NCBI RefSeq assembly: GCF_963678635.1
Contig: NC_087068.1
Coordinates: 17,671,872 to 17,735,871 of the forward strand
DNA length: 64,000 bases
Direction of reading: 5' to 3'
Origin: Symsagittifera roscoffensis
Lineage: Eukaryota > Xenacoelomorpha > Acoela > Convolutidae
Part shown: positions 12,447 to 27,400 of the stretch, in pieces
Layout: each line of letters opens with the position of its first letter
Position numbering within the stretch: the first letter of the stretch is position 1
Program-made: the position numbers and the translations under genes
Notes under the pieces: generated by a model
Databases searched by the model: none
What the model saw: the letters and a program-made list of their open reading frames with translations, nothing else
Told to the model about the DNA's origin: nothing

Positions 12447-15400
12447 TCAATTAGCATCGTCTTGTGTGCTGGGTTGAAACACCTCTGCCAAGAACGCTTT
12501 GCACATGCTGGAAGCAGTCGAGTCCTGCAACTCGCGGCAGAAGCTCTGGACTTGTGCGGACAAGAGGACATTGTCCAGTCTAGGGGGTGGGGTGGGTAGC
12601 TTGAACATCTTGTCCAAATCCTCCTGCGGCAAGGGAGGCTCACCTCTCTTCTCTCGAAGCAGATTCTAAAAAGAAAGCATGAGCAACAGAAGAACTTATC
12701 TAACAGACAGTTGGGAAAGAGTCAATACACCCAACACGCGGACAAAATATCACTTTAAATTCAAAATATCACTTTTTTAAATTGTAATAGGAAAAAATGT
12801 TTGACCTCATTTTAACAAATGAACTATATTTGAACTCAAAGAGAACTCAAAAGTCAAACTGCAAAAGATCAAAATGAGCACAGAGGGGAAGCGGATTTTT
12901 GCAACACTTGCTATGCAAAAAACACATTGAGCTACAAAATAATGAATGAAAAAAAAAGACAGAAGTAAAAAAAAATCTGAAAAATTATGTTGGAATAAAT
13001 TATTCGAAACAATAACTTGACAAAAGTAAAAAAACTAAAGCTATAAAAACTTCATTTTGTCTCTGATGAAGTTCATAAACAGCCCTTAAAAATGGAAGGC
13101 ATTTAACAAGCGGCAAAAAGGAGACAAACTTTGGGTCAAAACCTGTTGAGCCGAAAACAAAACTTTTGTCATAAAAAACATAAAATTTATAAGTTCTTAC
13201 AACCCACTCAAACTGAAACACATAATCCCAAACGGATACACTTTACCCTCGCAATTACACAAACTAAGTTGACTAAGTCGATAAAACATAAACTTGAACT
13301 GTTCGAATATTTAAAACGAAAAAAAAATGAAAAAAAAAAACTCGAAATCAGTTATGGTAAATTAACATATTTGTGAAGTTTCAGTTGTAGAAAAAAAATG
13401 TTCAGATTGGAACCAAACCCATGTTTTAAAAGTAAACTAATAAAAAACCGTTACAAGTACAAAAAAATGGCGTTTAACAAAAACGGAACTTGAACCGACA
13501 AAAACTAGAACGAAAACCACAAACCCTAAAAAAATAGAGAACATTCTTATAAAAAAAGATAATTACTAGCTGAAACGGGCTTGAACTAACTGCTAATTAA
13601 GTGATTGCCCTTTTATTTGAACTTTCAAGAAATTGAGCATGTCAGAAGAGCCTCGAGAAGTGTGGACAAAGTTGTTCACGGGATACCAGATTGCAATACA
13701 TCACGTTTGTAAAAACCATCACGATCTATTTAAGTGTCTTTACTGCAGTCATTAACACTTAGCCATGTATCGAAGAATGTCTCAATATGAAACTTAATAT
13801 CTTGTTGAACACTGAAAACAAAAAACGCAACTTATAATTTTGTTGTTTCAAAACATGCATATTCAATCACAGAAACTTTTTCCAAAATCATTTTATTATA
13901 TCACATCTTAATAAAATTTGTACATTTACAGGAAATTTTAAATATTCACATTTTTTGATGAAATCAGATCAGCCCATTTGAAACACAAAACATAGCCAAT
14001 AGACAGTTGGATAAGAGTCAAGGAACGCAAGTAAACAAAAAAAAACAGAATTGTTTTTTTTATTCTCTGCTTTCGAATTATGAAGTAAAAACGATATGGT
14101 CTTAACGCTCTTGAAATTTCTAGAACAAATCATGCTGACACTTTTTTGATAGAGTTAACCCAATTTATGAAAACTGAATCAGTATGTAACACTTTATTTC
14201 GCTGGGAAATCTGATGATTCTGAAATTCCTTTTTTCGCAGTTAGAAGCCATTTTTCCGTGACCTTTACATTTTCGCTGTTCGATAGTGGATTTTGCCTTC
14301 CTTTCAACAAAAGAAATTAAATGAACTGAGAAAAATCAAAAGTCAAACCGCTAAAAATTAAATATGAGCCTGAACAAATTTTAATACTTTTCCTAAAAAA
14401 AACTAAGAAAATCAATCGCGATTTATATAAGAGACAAAACTACGTTCATCGTCTCTTAACAAGGCGTGCTTAGCTTAAAAAAAGCAAAAACTGAAAAGCT
14501 GACAATTTTGACTTAGGAAAAAACATAAGAAAATTTCTTTACCGCAGGCTAAGGTGAATCTGACATTTTCTCGAGGGACATATGCTAAAAAAACGGATAT
14601 TTTAGCCACTTTTTGAACCAGTTCGACCAAGTACATTTTTTTCTGATCTCATCTGAACCGCACAAACAGACCCAATGTCAACAAACATTTATGTACGGCC
14701 ATCGATATATTTTTGAACATGCCGTATCAAAAAAATGATCCGAAATTCCGTTTTTTGAACTTTCGACCACTTAACCAGAAAATAACATTTCGTTGGCGTG
14801 GGCTCTTTCAAAAAAAGTACATAATAACACCACTAACTGACTCTGATCGCCGCAATCTGATTTAACTTTTGTTTTGAAAACATATTAGTCCTTGTTTATC
14901 AACTCGTGAAGCTGAAATTTACCCTTTCCTATACCAAAAAAAAACATCCGACACAGAGGCGAAATTGAACTACGCATACACAAGCAAAAACATGACCGAG
15001 AACACTACTGGGAAAACTGAATGAGTAAAACTTTAAGTCTATAAATTTTCTTAAGTGACGCACGCCAATTATGAGTCTACATAATTGCTAAATGACGCAA
15101 GTCAATTATGACGCATTGCAGTACCAGTCAATTTGAAAAAAAAAATGTACCAACTAACACGCCTCAATTTAGAGAGCGGACGCATTTTAATTAGAATACG
15201 AAAACTTTCATTAAAAACATCCGACCCTGCCCATGTTCGAACCCTCTTTTTTGTTGCGGTTCTCCTTCCCTACCTCTACGCTACAGATCCATGATACCTT
15301 AAAGCTTAAGTACAATTTGCAATAAAATAGTCTGTGTTAATATCCTTAGCATTGACTGTACTGGTTGTATAGCTGGTTATTGATCAAAATGAACACATTT

Positions 15401-18400
15401 GTCGCAACAATATGTGTTGAGAACTTGAGAAAACTGGATCAAAAGGTAAAGTTTTTATTCCGCTGGAAATCTAAAAATTAAATTGCACTTTCGAAATTAG
15501 AAATTGCTCACGTTTTTTCGCGGCCTTTCCACGTTCGTATTTGGAGAGTTCTATTTATGTAAATTCCAGCAGATGAATTTCAATTGAACACAAAAAAGGC
15601 ATATATACAAAAGTGCACTCATAAATGCATTTATATGTATGAATGCACATCTTTTTAAGAAATCACCAAGACCTATAAAAGAGTCACTACGTTCATTACT
15701 CTTAACAAATTAGAAAAATGAACATAGCCAACAGACAGTTGGAAGAATGTCAATGAACTCAAGAAAACTACAACGATAAAACACTAAAACTTCATAAAAA
15801 AACTTTTATGATTGACACTGTTTTCATAAAACTAACTAAGAAAATCAATCGCGATTTATATAAGAGACAAAACTACGTTCATCGTCTCTTAACAAGGCGT
15901 GCTTAGCTTAAAAAAGGCAAAAACTGAAAAGCTGACAATTTTGACTTAGGAAAAAACATAAGAAAATTTCTTTACCGCAGGCTAAGGTGAATCTGACATT
16001 TTCTCGAGGGACATATGCTAAAAAAACGGATATTTTAGCCACTTTTTGAACCAGTTCGACCAAGTACATTTTTTTTCTGATCTCATCTGAACCGCACAAA
16101 CAGACCCAATGTCAACAAACATTTATGTACGGCCATCGATATATTTTTGAACATGCCGTATCAAAAAAATGATCCGAAATTCCGTTTTTTGAACTTTCGA
16201 CCACTTAACCAGAAAATAACATTTCGTTGGCGTGGGCTCTTTCAAAAAAAGTACATAATAACACCACTAACTGACTCTGATCGCCGCAATCTGATTTAAC
16301 TTTTGTTTTGAAAACATATTAGTCCTTGTTTATCAACTCGTGAAGCTGAAATTTACCCTTTCCTATACCAAAAAAAAACATCCGACACAGAGGCGAAATT
16401 GAACTACGCATACACAAGCAAAAACATGACCGAGAACACTACTGGGAAAACTGAATGAGTAAAACTTTTAGTCTATAAATTTTCTTAAGTGACGCACGCC
16501 AATTATGAGTCTACATAATTGCTAAATGACGCAAGTCAATTATGACGCATTGCAGTACCAGTCAATTTGAAAAAAAAATTGTACCAACTAACACGCCTCA
16601 ATTTAGAGAGCGGACGCATTTTAATTAGAATACGAAAACGTTCATTAAAAACATCCGACCCTGCCCATGTTCGAACCCTCTTTTTTGTTGCGGTTCTCCT
16701 TCCCTACCTCTACGCTACAGATCCATGATACCTTAAAGCTTAAGTACAATTTGCAATAAAATAGTCTGTGTTAATATCCTTAGCATTGACTGTACTGGTT
16801 GTATAGCTGGTTATTGATCAAAATGAACACATTTGTCGCAACAATATGTGTTGAGAACTTGAGAAAACTGGATCAAAAGGTAAAGTTTTTATTCCGCTGG
16901 AAATCTAAAAATTAAATTGCACTTTCGAAATTAGAAATTGCTCACGTTTTTTCGCGGCCTTTCCACGTTCGTATTTGGAGAGTTCTATTTATGTAAATTC
17001 CAGCAGATGAATTTCAATTGAACACAAAAAAGGCATATATACAAAAGTGCACTCATAAATGCATTTATATGTATGAATGCACATCTTTTTAAGAATTCAC
17101 CAAGACCTATAAAAGAGTCACTACGTTCATTACTCTTAACAAATTAGAAAAATGAACATAGCCAACAGACAGTTGGAAGAATGTCAATGAACTCAAGAAA
17201 ACTACAACGATAAAACACTAAAACTTCATAAAAAAACTTTTATGATTGACACTGTTTTCATAAAACTAACTAAGAAAAGAAAAGTCGGTCACTGGGTAAT
17301 TTTTTGTTCATTGCGCTGAGAGCTCTGAAATTTGAAAACATTCACGATTTTTTGCGCAATTTCGGAATTGGAGAACGTAATTTTCCCTCCCTTTAGCAAA
17401 TCATCTAGAATTGAACTTGAAAAGATATCAAAATCCAAAACACAAAAGTTGAAGCACGAACAACTTTTTCTGAAAAACAAAAACCACAACCTAAATAAAT
17501 GCCTTAATTTTTTAATTGGCACTCAGAAAAAAATTCTAAATATTTTGTATATTTTTCAAACTTTTAGCATAAAAAATAAGGGTTATTAAACTCTGCGCTA
17601 CTTGCACAGCGACGGTTCTGTCTACACTAGATTGAAAGCTTGCCTCTTCAACTTTCATCGGAAAGCGAACTTCACTTTTAGCAAACATTTTTTTATAGCG
17701 AGAATTCGTCAAATAATCTACTGGCAGAAAAAGTTCATCCCGTCTATCCAAACAGACTAAGTGGTATACTAATTGAAAAAAAAAAGATTTAAAAACGAAT
17801 TTGAGAAAATGCTTAGCTCTAAGTTTCTTTGATAAATAAAAATTTTGTGTTCTCTTGACTTGTCTTGATAAATTAACCAAATCATTTACCCTAACACTTT
17901 ACTAGCAGAGCGTCTGCAAAAAAGATACTCACTTTAGACATATTAAATCAAAACCAAAGCAAATTAACCACAATTCACCAAATTCTGATGCAGAAGAAAC
18001 ACTTGAAATCGTTTGCATTTACATATCAATTTAAATTTGACACACAAACAATTCAATTGATTTGTCGATCAAAATTCAATTTAGACTCCAATAAAACCAT
18101 TTGAATGCATATCGATCACCATAAAAACTGAATGATTAACCTCTTGTTCCTTCTTGTACTGATGTTGTTGTCTGAGCTGCTGTTGTTTTATGAGTCCCTT
18201 GTAGTAGTTGGCGTGTTTGCTAGACTCGGCCGACATCCGGTCCACATGTTCCGACAACAGTCTCAGATTCTTCTCCAAGCCAAACCTTAACAAGATGAAT
18301 GAAAGAGATCGAATTGAAAGAGCATAAAAACCGTTAATACCAATAAGCATGATTTAGCAAAGCTGTATTTCAATGACACGTTAACGGAATTAAGTTTATT

Positions 18401-21400
18401 AGAGCTTCAAGCCCTCAATTGCCCGTCGTGAAACTGGAAACAAGAGAATTAAAAGGAGGCTACCGATTGAACAATTTATTTCCCTCACAGGTAAATGGTT
18501 CAGAAAAGGTACAAAAATGCAGTTTTTGAGCACTTTCTGGATGGTTCTGACCAAAGAAAATTTCAAGACATTTGCGCCAAAAATGCAATTCGAAAACGAT
18601 TGCAAACAGACAGCAATTAAATGCCAAGAGACGTGTTAGTGTCAAGTATTCCGGAAAGATCTTTAAATTTCCAGAACATTCCATGACCCGAAAATTGAAA
18701 TCCGGAAACTTTTTTCGACTTTTAAATTTATCCTCCGCCTGTAAATTTTTGAAAGCAAACTTTCGGTTCACAATGTCAAATTGTTTCAAAAATTGATTTG
18801 ACACGCGGACTAATTCGGCCATGACAAATAAATTTGGGCTTCATAATTAACCTTGTAAAACCCCTCATTACAACAGAAAAATTATGCTTATGTGAGGTGG
18901 GGGAAAAGGAAAAAAAGGGAAATCTGAGAATTGAAATTCATTGTTGAAATTAGATTTTCATTCATATCTCTTCGCTCCATCGAACTTAAGTTATTCAAGT
19001 GTGGAATTTTCCTTCTTTGAGCATATGAATTTGAAATGAACTTAAGAAATCAAAAACTTCATGAAAAAATTAGAAACCAACACACATTACATAATTCACT
19101 ACGTTCTTAAACGCATAAAAAAGCTGTTATCCATTTTCATTACGATATAAAATTGGCAAACATTTGTTCGTGGTAATTTGCATGAATGAAAATGGGTTAC
19201 AAGTCGTTCACACTGACAGGTTTTATGATTTACAAAAGCGTAAGTCATTGTAAAATGCGTTTGAAAAAAAAACAATTTTCAAACACAGAACCAAGTGGTG
19301 CTTCGCACCATTTGCGATACAGCAGAAAACAAGCATGATAAACTAACTGATAAGACACGGGACGAAAAAAAGATCTACTAAACTCATTTCTATGTCTGAG
19401 TTTGTCTTGAAAACATCATTCTAAGATTGCGTTTTTTAGCTTTCAATTTTTGAAATCTGTTCTTTAAAAGGATGCAACAATGAACTACAAGAAAATTGGG
19501 GTGCAATCCAGGCGGCAGATACCTACTTTTTTCAACCAAAGGTAATCGTCAAGACGTAATTAGCCACTTTGCTGGATGTAGTTTCGCTTCTGGAAAGCAA
19601 ACAGCTAATCGCGAGCATAAAAATCGCATGCGTAATGATTTCATGCAGCCGAATGAACAAAGTAAAACCTGAAAAAATTTAAATATTTTTAGATAACACT
19701 TTATTCAAAAACCAGATTTCCGCATTAAATGTTAACTCAATTACCACCACAATTGAGATAATGGCATTCGGTAGGGAAGAAGAAAGATGATCCTTCAAAA
19801 AAATCGGTGGTTAGAAAAACTAAACCGACAAAATTAACTGAGACAAAGCTACAGCTCCGCAAACACAAGCAAGAAAGCTGCAAAATGTTCGGGAGCTTCA
19901 AAGAGCAGAAAAACACAAATTTTGCCTCTAATATTTTGGAATTGAATAAACTAACGGCAACTACACTAAAATTTCAAAAGATTCGCAAAATATAGAGAGT
20001 TGGAAATTTCTGAAAACGAGATTTTTTTATTTTTTAAATTGTATGAAACAAACAACTTGTTTCGCTTTAAATGATGATTTAAGAAAGAATCAACCGTGTT
20101 AATTCATTACAAATCAAATGTCAAAGCACATGTTATTATAGTGGTAATGCAGTTTCCTGAATAAAATATGCCACCAAAAAAAAACTTTTTTATTTGCGAC
20201 TAAAGATGGAAAAAAGTTGCATCGTACTATCAAACTACTATAAAGTTAGTACCTAGTTGCAATAAACTTGCTAATTGCATGAGTCAAAACTGAAAAGGGG
20301 CAAACATAAGGGTCAGTCCGTCCCAAGTATTTGGTTAAGTTGGTGTGTTGTCAATCCTTTCCGTTGTTAAGGATTTGAAAGCTCATGTAACCTTGCTTTA
20401 GCGGGAAGTGCCGACATGAAAGTCAAAACTCAAAAAAATTTGGCGCAGATTCCGTCAAAATCATTTAATCAGTAATTTTTTTTTGACAGGAAGGCTGCTC
20501 ATAGTTGGATTTCAATCCTCATATTCTCTCCTCTTCTTATTCGAATTTCTTTGATATATACATTCGTTAAAAGTATTTGTTGATTTTGTTAGGACCATTA
20601 TATTTTTATTCGGCGAGATAAATAATTTCTTTCTTTCCAAATGGATGTCGAGAAAAAACTAATGAACAAGGGGTTGATTTGGTGATCGCGGATGCTCCTT
20701 CATAAACCCACATCTGTTTAAGGGTATTCATTAAAAATTCATATCAAAAACTTGAAACTTTTGTTTTCAGTTGTCTGACGATCTCAATCGAACTTATCTT
20801 AGACAAATGCTGTCAGCGATTTTGCTCTTTTTCTAAAAATAGCCCTTCGCTTGAATTTGACACATGATTTCATTTTGGACTTGCTTTCAGAAGCGGTTTC
20901 TTTTAGTGTTATTTGTGGCGTCATGAATTAAGAATCTCATTTCAATTCAAAACAGATTCTATATTCCATGCTACAATAGCATGCGAGAGCTCCGCGGGAA
21001 ATCTAGTCAAATAAAATAAAGGCAGAGAAATTCCTCAGTTTCATTTACCGTTAAATAAGAGAAGTAACAGTGTATTTTACGTGGTAATTCAGGAAACGAA
21101 CGTCAGATCGATAGACAACCCAAGTAGTGATTAGAAAATCCTGTTTCCCTTGAGCTAGCTGGAATAAAACCCTATGCTTAGTCTAACGAGACCAAGGCAT
21201 CAGGTACTATATAATAAGGGAGGAGAAGAGTTCCGCTATCATAAAAGCTGAGAAAAGATTTTAAAGCAATTACTTGCGCATGAAAAGACTTCGTTCACTT
21301 GCGTATGAAAAGACTTCGCTCAGTAGCATAAACTTGGGATGAATTTACATATCTTATCATTTAGCGTAGCTGTCGCATGTCTGAGAATTTTCCACCCCTC

Positions 21401-24400
21401 AAGGCTGAACAATTCAATAGGAGGAGTAAAGAACCTTCGGGCAGGTAGATCCCAACGGGACAATGTATCGTTATCACAAATGGTTAGGCAAAGATATGCT
21501 AATGAAGCCATTCATGAGATTTCTAATATCACTGTGTATCACGAGTGACAATACCTCGAGGTACTAAAGTATTTGAAAAGGAATTTGATCGAAACCTTGG
21601 CCTCGCTTGTTTGAAAACCATGAACCTTGCCGGCGGACTGTGTTAATGACGCAAGAAAAGTGTGCTTCAAAACTGGCGAAATAAAAAACACCATGAAAAA
21701 TCTAACAGAGGCCAAGCGGAGCTTCAGTCTACTTCCGCAACACACATGACAAAAGCTGTTAGAATTTAACTGAAACATTTCAGATGCCGTTACCTATCAA
21801 TTCTAGACAAGTGAAAAAGTTCTGATGAACGAAATAAGGGCAACGGAAGATTCCATCCATCCACATCAGCACTGCAAACACTAACAAAAAACATATATAT
21901 ATTTTTTATTGCACATAGCGGAACAAAAAAAATCTTATCGGTTACAAAAATTTTTATCAGCTTGAAAAATCGGATACAAAAAATCAAAATAAAAGTTGAG
22001 TGATCGCATGTGTAAACCCTTTGCGTTTCGCCTCAAAAAACACAAGAAGTAAGGACAATAAGAAAAACGCATGGAATTTGCTCAATCAATGAATTACACG
22101 TATACGAACTGCTGAAATTACTATCTAAAATAACGAGACGAGAACATGAAAATGACAAAAGGAACAACGGCATTTCAAAAAAAAATTAGACAAATCACTC
22201 GATACCACTAGAAGAATAAAATCATGAACAAAAAAATTAACACGAAATAACAAAAAATTAATATCTGTGGGAATACGGACACTATATAACTCTCTAATTA
22301 ATTTCAACATGAATACCATTAACGAAAATTTAATTGAGCCTAAACAGTCTAAAGACAACCTTATGCATAAAATCAGACCTACATGTTTAATTCATTGCGA
22401 CTACCTCAACAAATTGTTTTGGTAAAAAAAACTATTGAGATAGTAATTGACATAAAGCAAATAACATAAAATATAATTTTCAACTCTAAAAACTGTTTTG
22501 CTTCTTTTCTTTGCTCGTATATATTTCTGAAAAACAAATTAATAAGATGCAAGATAAGTGAACAGTAAATTTCGAAATTTCAGCTTTTTTAAATCTAGTA
22601 TATTTTGTTTCTGGATAAATATTACTTAGACTAAACAATCAGGTCCATATAAGATAGTACTTAATAGAAAGTTCTCAGCGGCTCTTCAGCAAGTTGAATT
22701 ACCTTCTGCGCTTGCGCAAGTTGGTGCTCTTTCAAAGATAAGTTTTCTGGAGTGTTGTATTATTGCACTACTTGAAACAAATTTTTTATAAACAGATTTA
22801 CAATACCTATGTGCAACCAGCCTAGCGCCCAATTAGTCTGAACAGCAGATACTCAGACAAGTTTTCTCGGCACAAAGATTTTCTTTACAGAGATGTTCAC
22901 ATATATTTCAATGATGCTCGATTATTGAATTATGTGCTATTAAATTTTAAATAAATTGAGTTGAACGAGTGAACCAATGGTTCAAATGAAGAATCAATTC
23001 GAAATCCTTCAAAACGCATTTAAGCCTGATTGCGCCAAAATAGTAAGGCAAGTCAGTCCATAAAAATTTACTAACAACAGTAACGCTGAAAATGATAACT
23101 ATATTTCAACGACTTGCCTCCAAAATGGAATGGTCAAAATAGCTTCCAGCCCATCATAAAAACAATGATCTTCGAGCTGAGCATATAGCAGTAGGATGGA
23201 CTATGGCTGAAGCCATCCACGACGTCGCAACTTATTCAAGCCATCAATCAACAGTGAACCTGATAAAGACACGGGACTTTACTCTTAAATTTTTTTGTTT
23301 GAAAACAGATGTAATCGAGAATGAAAAACGCCCCTGAGATAAGATATCTTCGGGCAAAAAAGCATTCCATAGAAATACATGACAAACCACATGTCAAAAT
23401 CAGATAGCCGCCGTCAAATTAGACTTTTGCAAAAAACCAGATGCAAACAGCTAACGAGGATAGCCGGTTGCTGTATAAGCAGCACAGAATGAAAATAGCT
23501 CAGATTTTTCAATATTCTGAACAAAAAGAAGCAATTGCCCAGCCAATACACCAGACAACAGTTATCAATAAAATGTTTTTAAAGCAGAAACAACGATAGC
23601 CGGTTGCTGAACGAGTAACAGAGATTGTTCCCAACAAATATTTTTCTTCAAAGCATCTTCTTTTTTAGTGCGTAGTGATTCGATAACTATAAAAACAACT
23701 AGAAAATTAGCGAATTAGACATACTCGACAATAATTGTCTTCAAAGAATGAATGACAATCAAAAAACGAAAAAACAATGACAATTTTTTTTCTAATTTTT
23801 TGCACAATAAATTTTTATAGTTTTTAGAAAACCTTTCGTGCCAAGGAAACACTGGAATAAAATCCCATATTTATTTCTCCTTATTGAAAAATTTCCCAGC
23901 CAATACAATTTTTTTGTTTGAAAACAGATGTAATCGAGAATGAAAAACGCCCCTGAGATAAGATATCTTCGGGCAAAAAAGCATTCCATAGAAATACATG
24001 ACAAACCACATGTCAAAATCAGATAGCCGCCGTCAAATTAGACTTTTGCAAAAAACCAGATGCAAACAGCTAACGAGGATAGCCGGTTGCTGTATAAGCA
24101 GCACAGAATGAAAATAGCACAGATTTTTCAATACTCTGAACAAAAAGAAGCAATTGCCCAGCCAATACACCAGACAACAGTTATCAATAAAATGTTTTTA
24201 AAGCAGAAACAACGATAGCCGGTTGCTGAACGAGTAACAGAGATTGTTCCCAACAAATATTTTTCTTCAAAGCATCTTCTTTTTTAGTGCGTAGTGATTC
24301 GATAACTATAAAAACAACTAGAAAATTAGCGAATTAGACATACTCGACAATAATTGTCTTCAAAGAATGAATGACAATCAAAAAACGAAAAAACAATGAC

Positions 24401-27400
24401 AATTTTTTTTCTAATTTTTTGCACAATAAATTTTTATAGTTTTTAGAAAACCTTTCGTGCCAAGGAAACACTGGAATAAAATCCCATATTTATTTCTCCT
24501 TATTGAAAAATTTCCCAGCCAATACAATTTTTTTGTTTGAAAACAGATGTAATCGAGAATGAAAAACGCCCCTGAGATAAGATATCTTCGGGCAAAAAAG
24601 CATTCCATAGAAATACATGACAAACCACATGTCAAAATCAGGTAGCCGCCGTCAAATTAGACTTTTGCAAAAAACCAGATGCAAACAGCTAACGAGGATA
24701 GCCGGTTGCTGTATAAGCAGCACAGAATGAAAATAGCACAGATTTTTCAATACTCTGAACAAAAAGAAGCAATTGCCCAGCCAATACACCAGACAACAGT
24801 TATCAATAAAATGTTTTTAAAGCAGAAACAACGATAGCCAGTTGCTGAACGAGTAACAGAGATTGTTCCGAACAAATATTTTTTTTCAAAGCATTTTCTT
24901 TTTTAGTGCGTAGTGATTCGATAACTATAAAAACAATTAGAAATTTAGCGAATTAGACATACTCGACAATATTTGTCTTCAAAGAATGAACGACAATCAA
25001 AAAACGAAAGAACAATGACAATTTTTTTTCTTATTTTTTGCACAATAAATTTTTATAGTTTTTAGAAAACCTTTCGTGCCAAGGAAACACTGGAATTAAA
25101 TCCCATATTTATTTCTCCTTATTGAAAAATTGCCCAGCCAATACAATTTTTTTGTTTGAAAACAGATGTAATCGAGAATGAAAAACGCCCCTGAGATAAG
25201 ATATCTTCGGGCAAAAAAGCATTCCATAGAAATACATGACAAACCACATGTCAAAATCAGATAGCCGCCGTCAAATTAGACTTTTGCAAAAAACCAGATG
25301 CAAACAGCTAACGAGGATAGCCGGTTGCTGTATAAGCAACACAGAATGAAAATAGCTCAGATTTTTCAATATTCCGAACAAAAAGAAGCAATTGCCCAGC
25401 CAATACACCAGACAACAGTTATCAATAAAATGTTTTTAAAGCAGAAACAACGATAGCCGGTTGCTGAACGAGTAACAGAGATTGTTCCGAACAAATATTT
25501 TTTTCAAAGCATTTTCTTTTTTAGTGCGTAGTGATTCGATAACTATAAAAACAATTAGAAATTTAGCGAATTAGCCATACTCGACAATATTTGTCTTCAA
25601 AGAATGAACGACAATCAAAAAACGAAAGAACAATGACAATTTTTTTTCTAATTTTTTGCACAATAAATTTTTATAGTTTTTAGAAAACCTTTCGTGCCAA
25701 GGAAACACTGGAATTAAATCCCATATTTATTTCTCCTTATTGAAAAATTGCCCAGCCAATACAATTTTTTTGTTTGAAAACAGATGTAATCGAGAATGAA
25801 AAACGCCCCTGAGATAAGATATCTTCGGGCAAAAAAGCATTCCATAGAAATACATGACAAACCACATGTCAAAATCAGATAGCCGCCGTCAAATTAGACT
25901 TTTGCAAAAAACCAGATGCAAACAGCTAACGAGGATAGCCGGTTGCTGTATAAGCAGCACAGAATGAAAATAGCTCAGATTTTTCAATATTCTGAACAAA
26001 AAGAAGCAATTGCCCAGCCAATACACCAGACAACAGTTATCAATAAAATGTTTTTAAAGCAGAAACAACGATAGCCGGTTGCTGAACGAGTAACAGAGAT
26101 TGTTCCGAACAAATATTTTTTTCAAAGCATTTTCTTTTTTAGTGCGTAGTGATTCGATAACTATAAAAACAATTAGAAATTTAGCGAATTAGCCATACTC
26201 GACAATATTTGTCTTCAAAGAATGAACGACAATCAAAAAACGAAAGAACAATGACAATTTTTTTTCTAATTTTTTGCACAATAAATTTTTATAGTTTTTA
26301 GAAAACCTTTCGTGCCAAGGAAACACTGGAATTAAATCCCATATTTATTTCTCCTTATTGAAAAATTGCCCAGCCAATACAATTTTTTTGTTTGAAAACA
26401 GATGTAATCGAGAATGAAAAACGCCCCTGAGATAAGATATCTTCGGGCAAAAAAGCATTCCATAGAAATACATGACAAACCACATGTCAAAATCAGATAG
26501 CCGCCGTCAAATTAGACTTTTGCAAAAAACCAGATGCAAACAGCTAACGAGGATAGCCGGTTGCTGTATAAGCAGCACAGAATGAAAATAGCTCAGATTT
26601 TTCAATATTCTGAACAAAAAGAAGCAATTGCCCAGCCAATACACCAGACAACAGTTATCAATAAAATGTTTTTAAAGCAGAAACAACGATAGCCGGTTGC
26701 TGAACGAGTAACAGAGATTGTTCCGAACAAATATTTTTTTTCAAAGCATTTTCTTTTTTAGTGCGTAGTGATTCGATAACTATAAAAACAATTAGAAACT
26801 TAGCGAATTAGACATACTCGACAATATTTGTCTTCAAAGAATGAACGACAATCAAAAAACGAAAGAACAATGACAATTTTTTTTCTAATTTTTTGCACAA
26901 TAAATTTTTATAGTTTTTAGAAAACCTTTCGTGCCAAGGAAACACTGGAATTAAATCCCATATTTATTTCTCCTTTTGAAAAATTAGGTTTTTAAGCGTA
27001 AAAACGTAAATAAAAGAAAAATTCATAAAACGATCGTTACTCGATCGCTTTACTCCTCAAATTTAAACCAAAACTCAAAAAAGTTGAAATTTTTTAAGGT
27101 CACACGAATCAAATGGCTTTGTTATAATACATCACTTGAACCAGTCAGATAATTACTTGTGTTAACTGATTTTGCGTGAAAAATTTAGAAGAAGAAAAAA
27201 AAGGAAAAAACTAAAAAACACCCGAATACAAAGTTCCTCCTCAATTTCAATGATCGGAACAATAATATCCTCAAACAGACGGATAATACTTGAACATCAC
27301 TTAAGCCAACTTCAGCCAGCAATATTTGCCGCTTCCAAGTTATTTCTTAAGATACGATTAAGCGCGATTTCGAAGTAATCTCACTCTAACCGGTTTACTC

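Larger units (their letters stand above)
14401..17267. repeat. Tandem duplication, two copies of about 1433 bp
   Basis: Copy 1 starts at 14401 and copy 2 at 15834, both with AACTAAGAAAATCAATCGCG. The same AACTAAG word closes copy 2 at 17268. The copies are nearly identical (only scattered differences seen), so the duplication is recent. Each copy contains a tRNA-headed dispersed repeat. Confidence 0.92.
12666..18140 (-). other. EIF3H intron 5 (5.5 kb)
   Basis: Begins GTTAAT and ends CTTTTTAG on the minus strand. Mostly AT-rich noise, but 14401-17267 is a two-copy tandem duplication. Related ACAGACAGTTGG-containing fragments occur near 12700, 13998, 15728 and 17165. No credible nested gene. 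Confidence 0.8.

Noticed and set aside
15235-15290. tRNA gene candidate with A- and B-box words
   Set aside because: The acceptor and T stems do not pair, and the element is repeated four times with a long non-tRNA body, so it is SINE-like.
18460-18822. 120-codon minus-strand frame in EIF3H intron 4
   Set aside because: Phe/Lys/Asn-rich, AT-driven composition, no domain, no splice partner and an overlapping frame of equal quality.
23792-24635. Two identical 74-codon minus-strand frames in the satellite
   Set aside because: They repeat only because the satellite unit repeats. Other units break the frame by single-base differences, and composition is intronic.
23288-26987. CRISPR-like array
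   Set aside because: Units are about 619 bp with no short repeat/spacer pattern, and the locus is eukaryotic.
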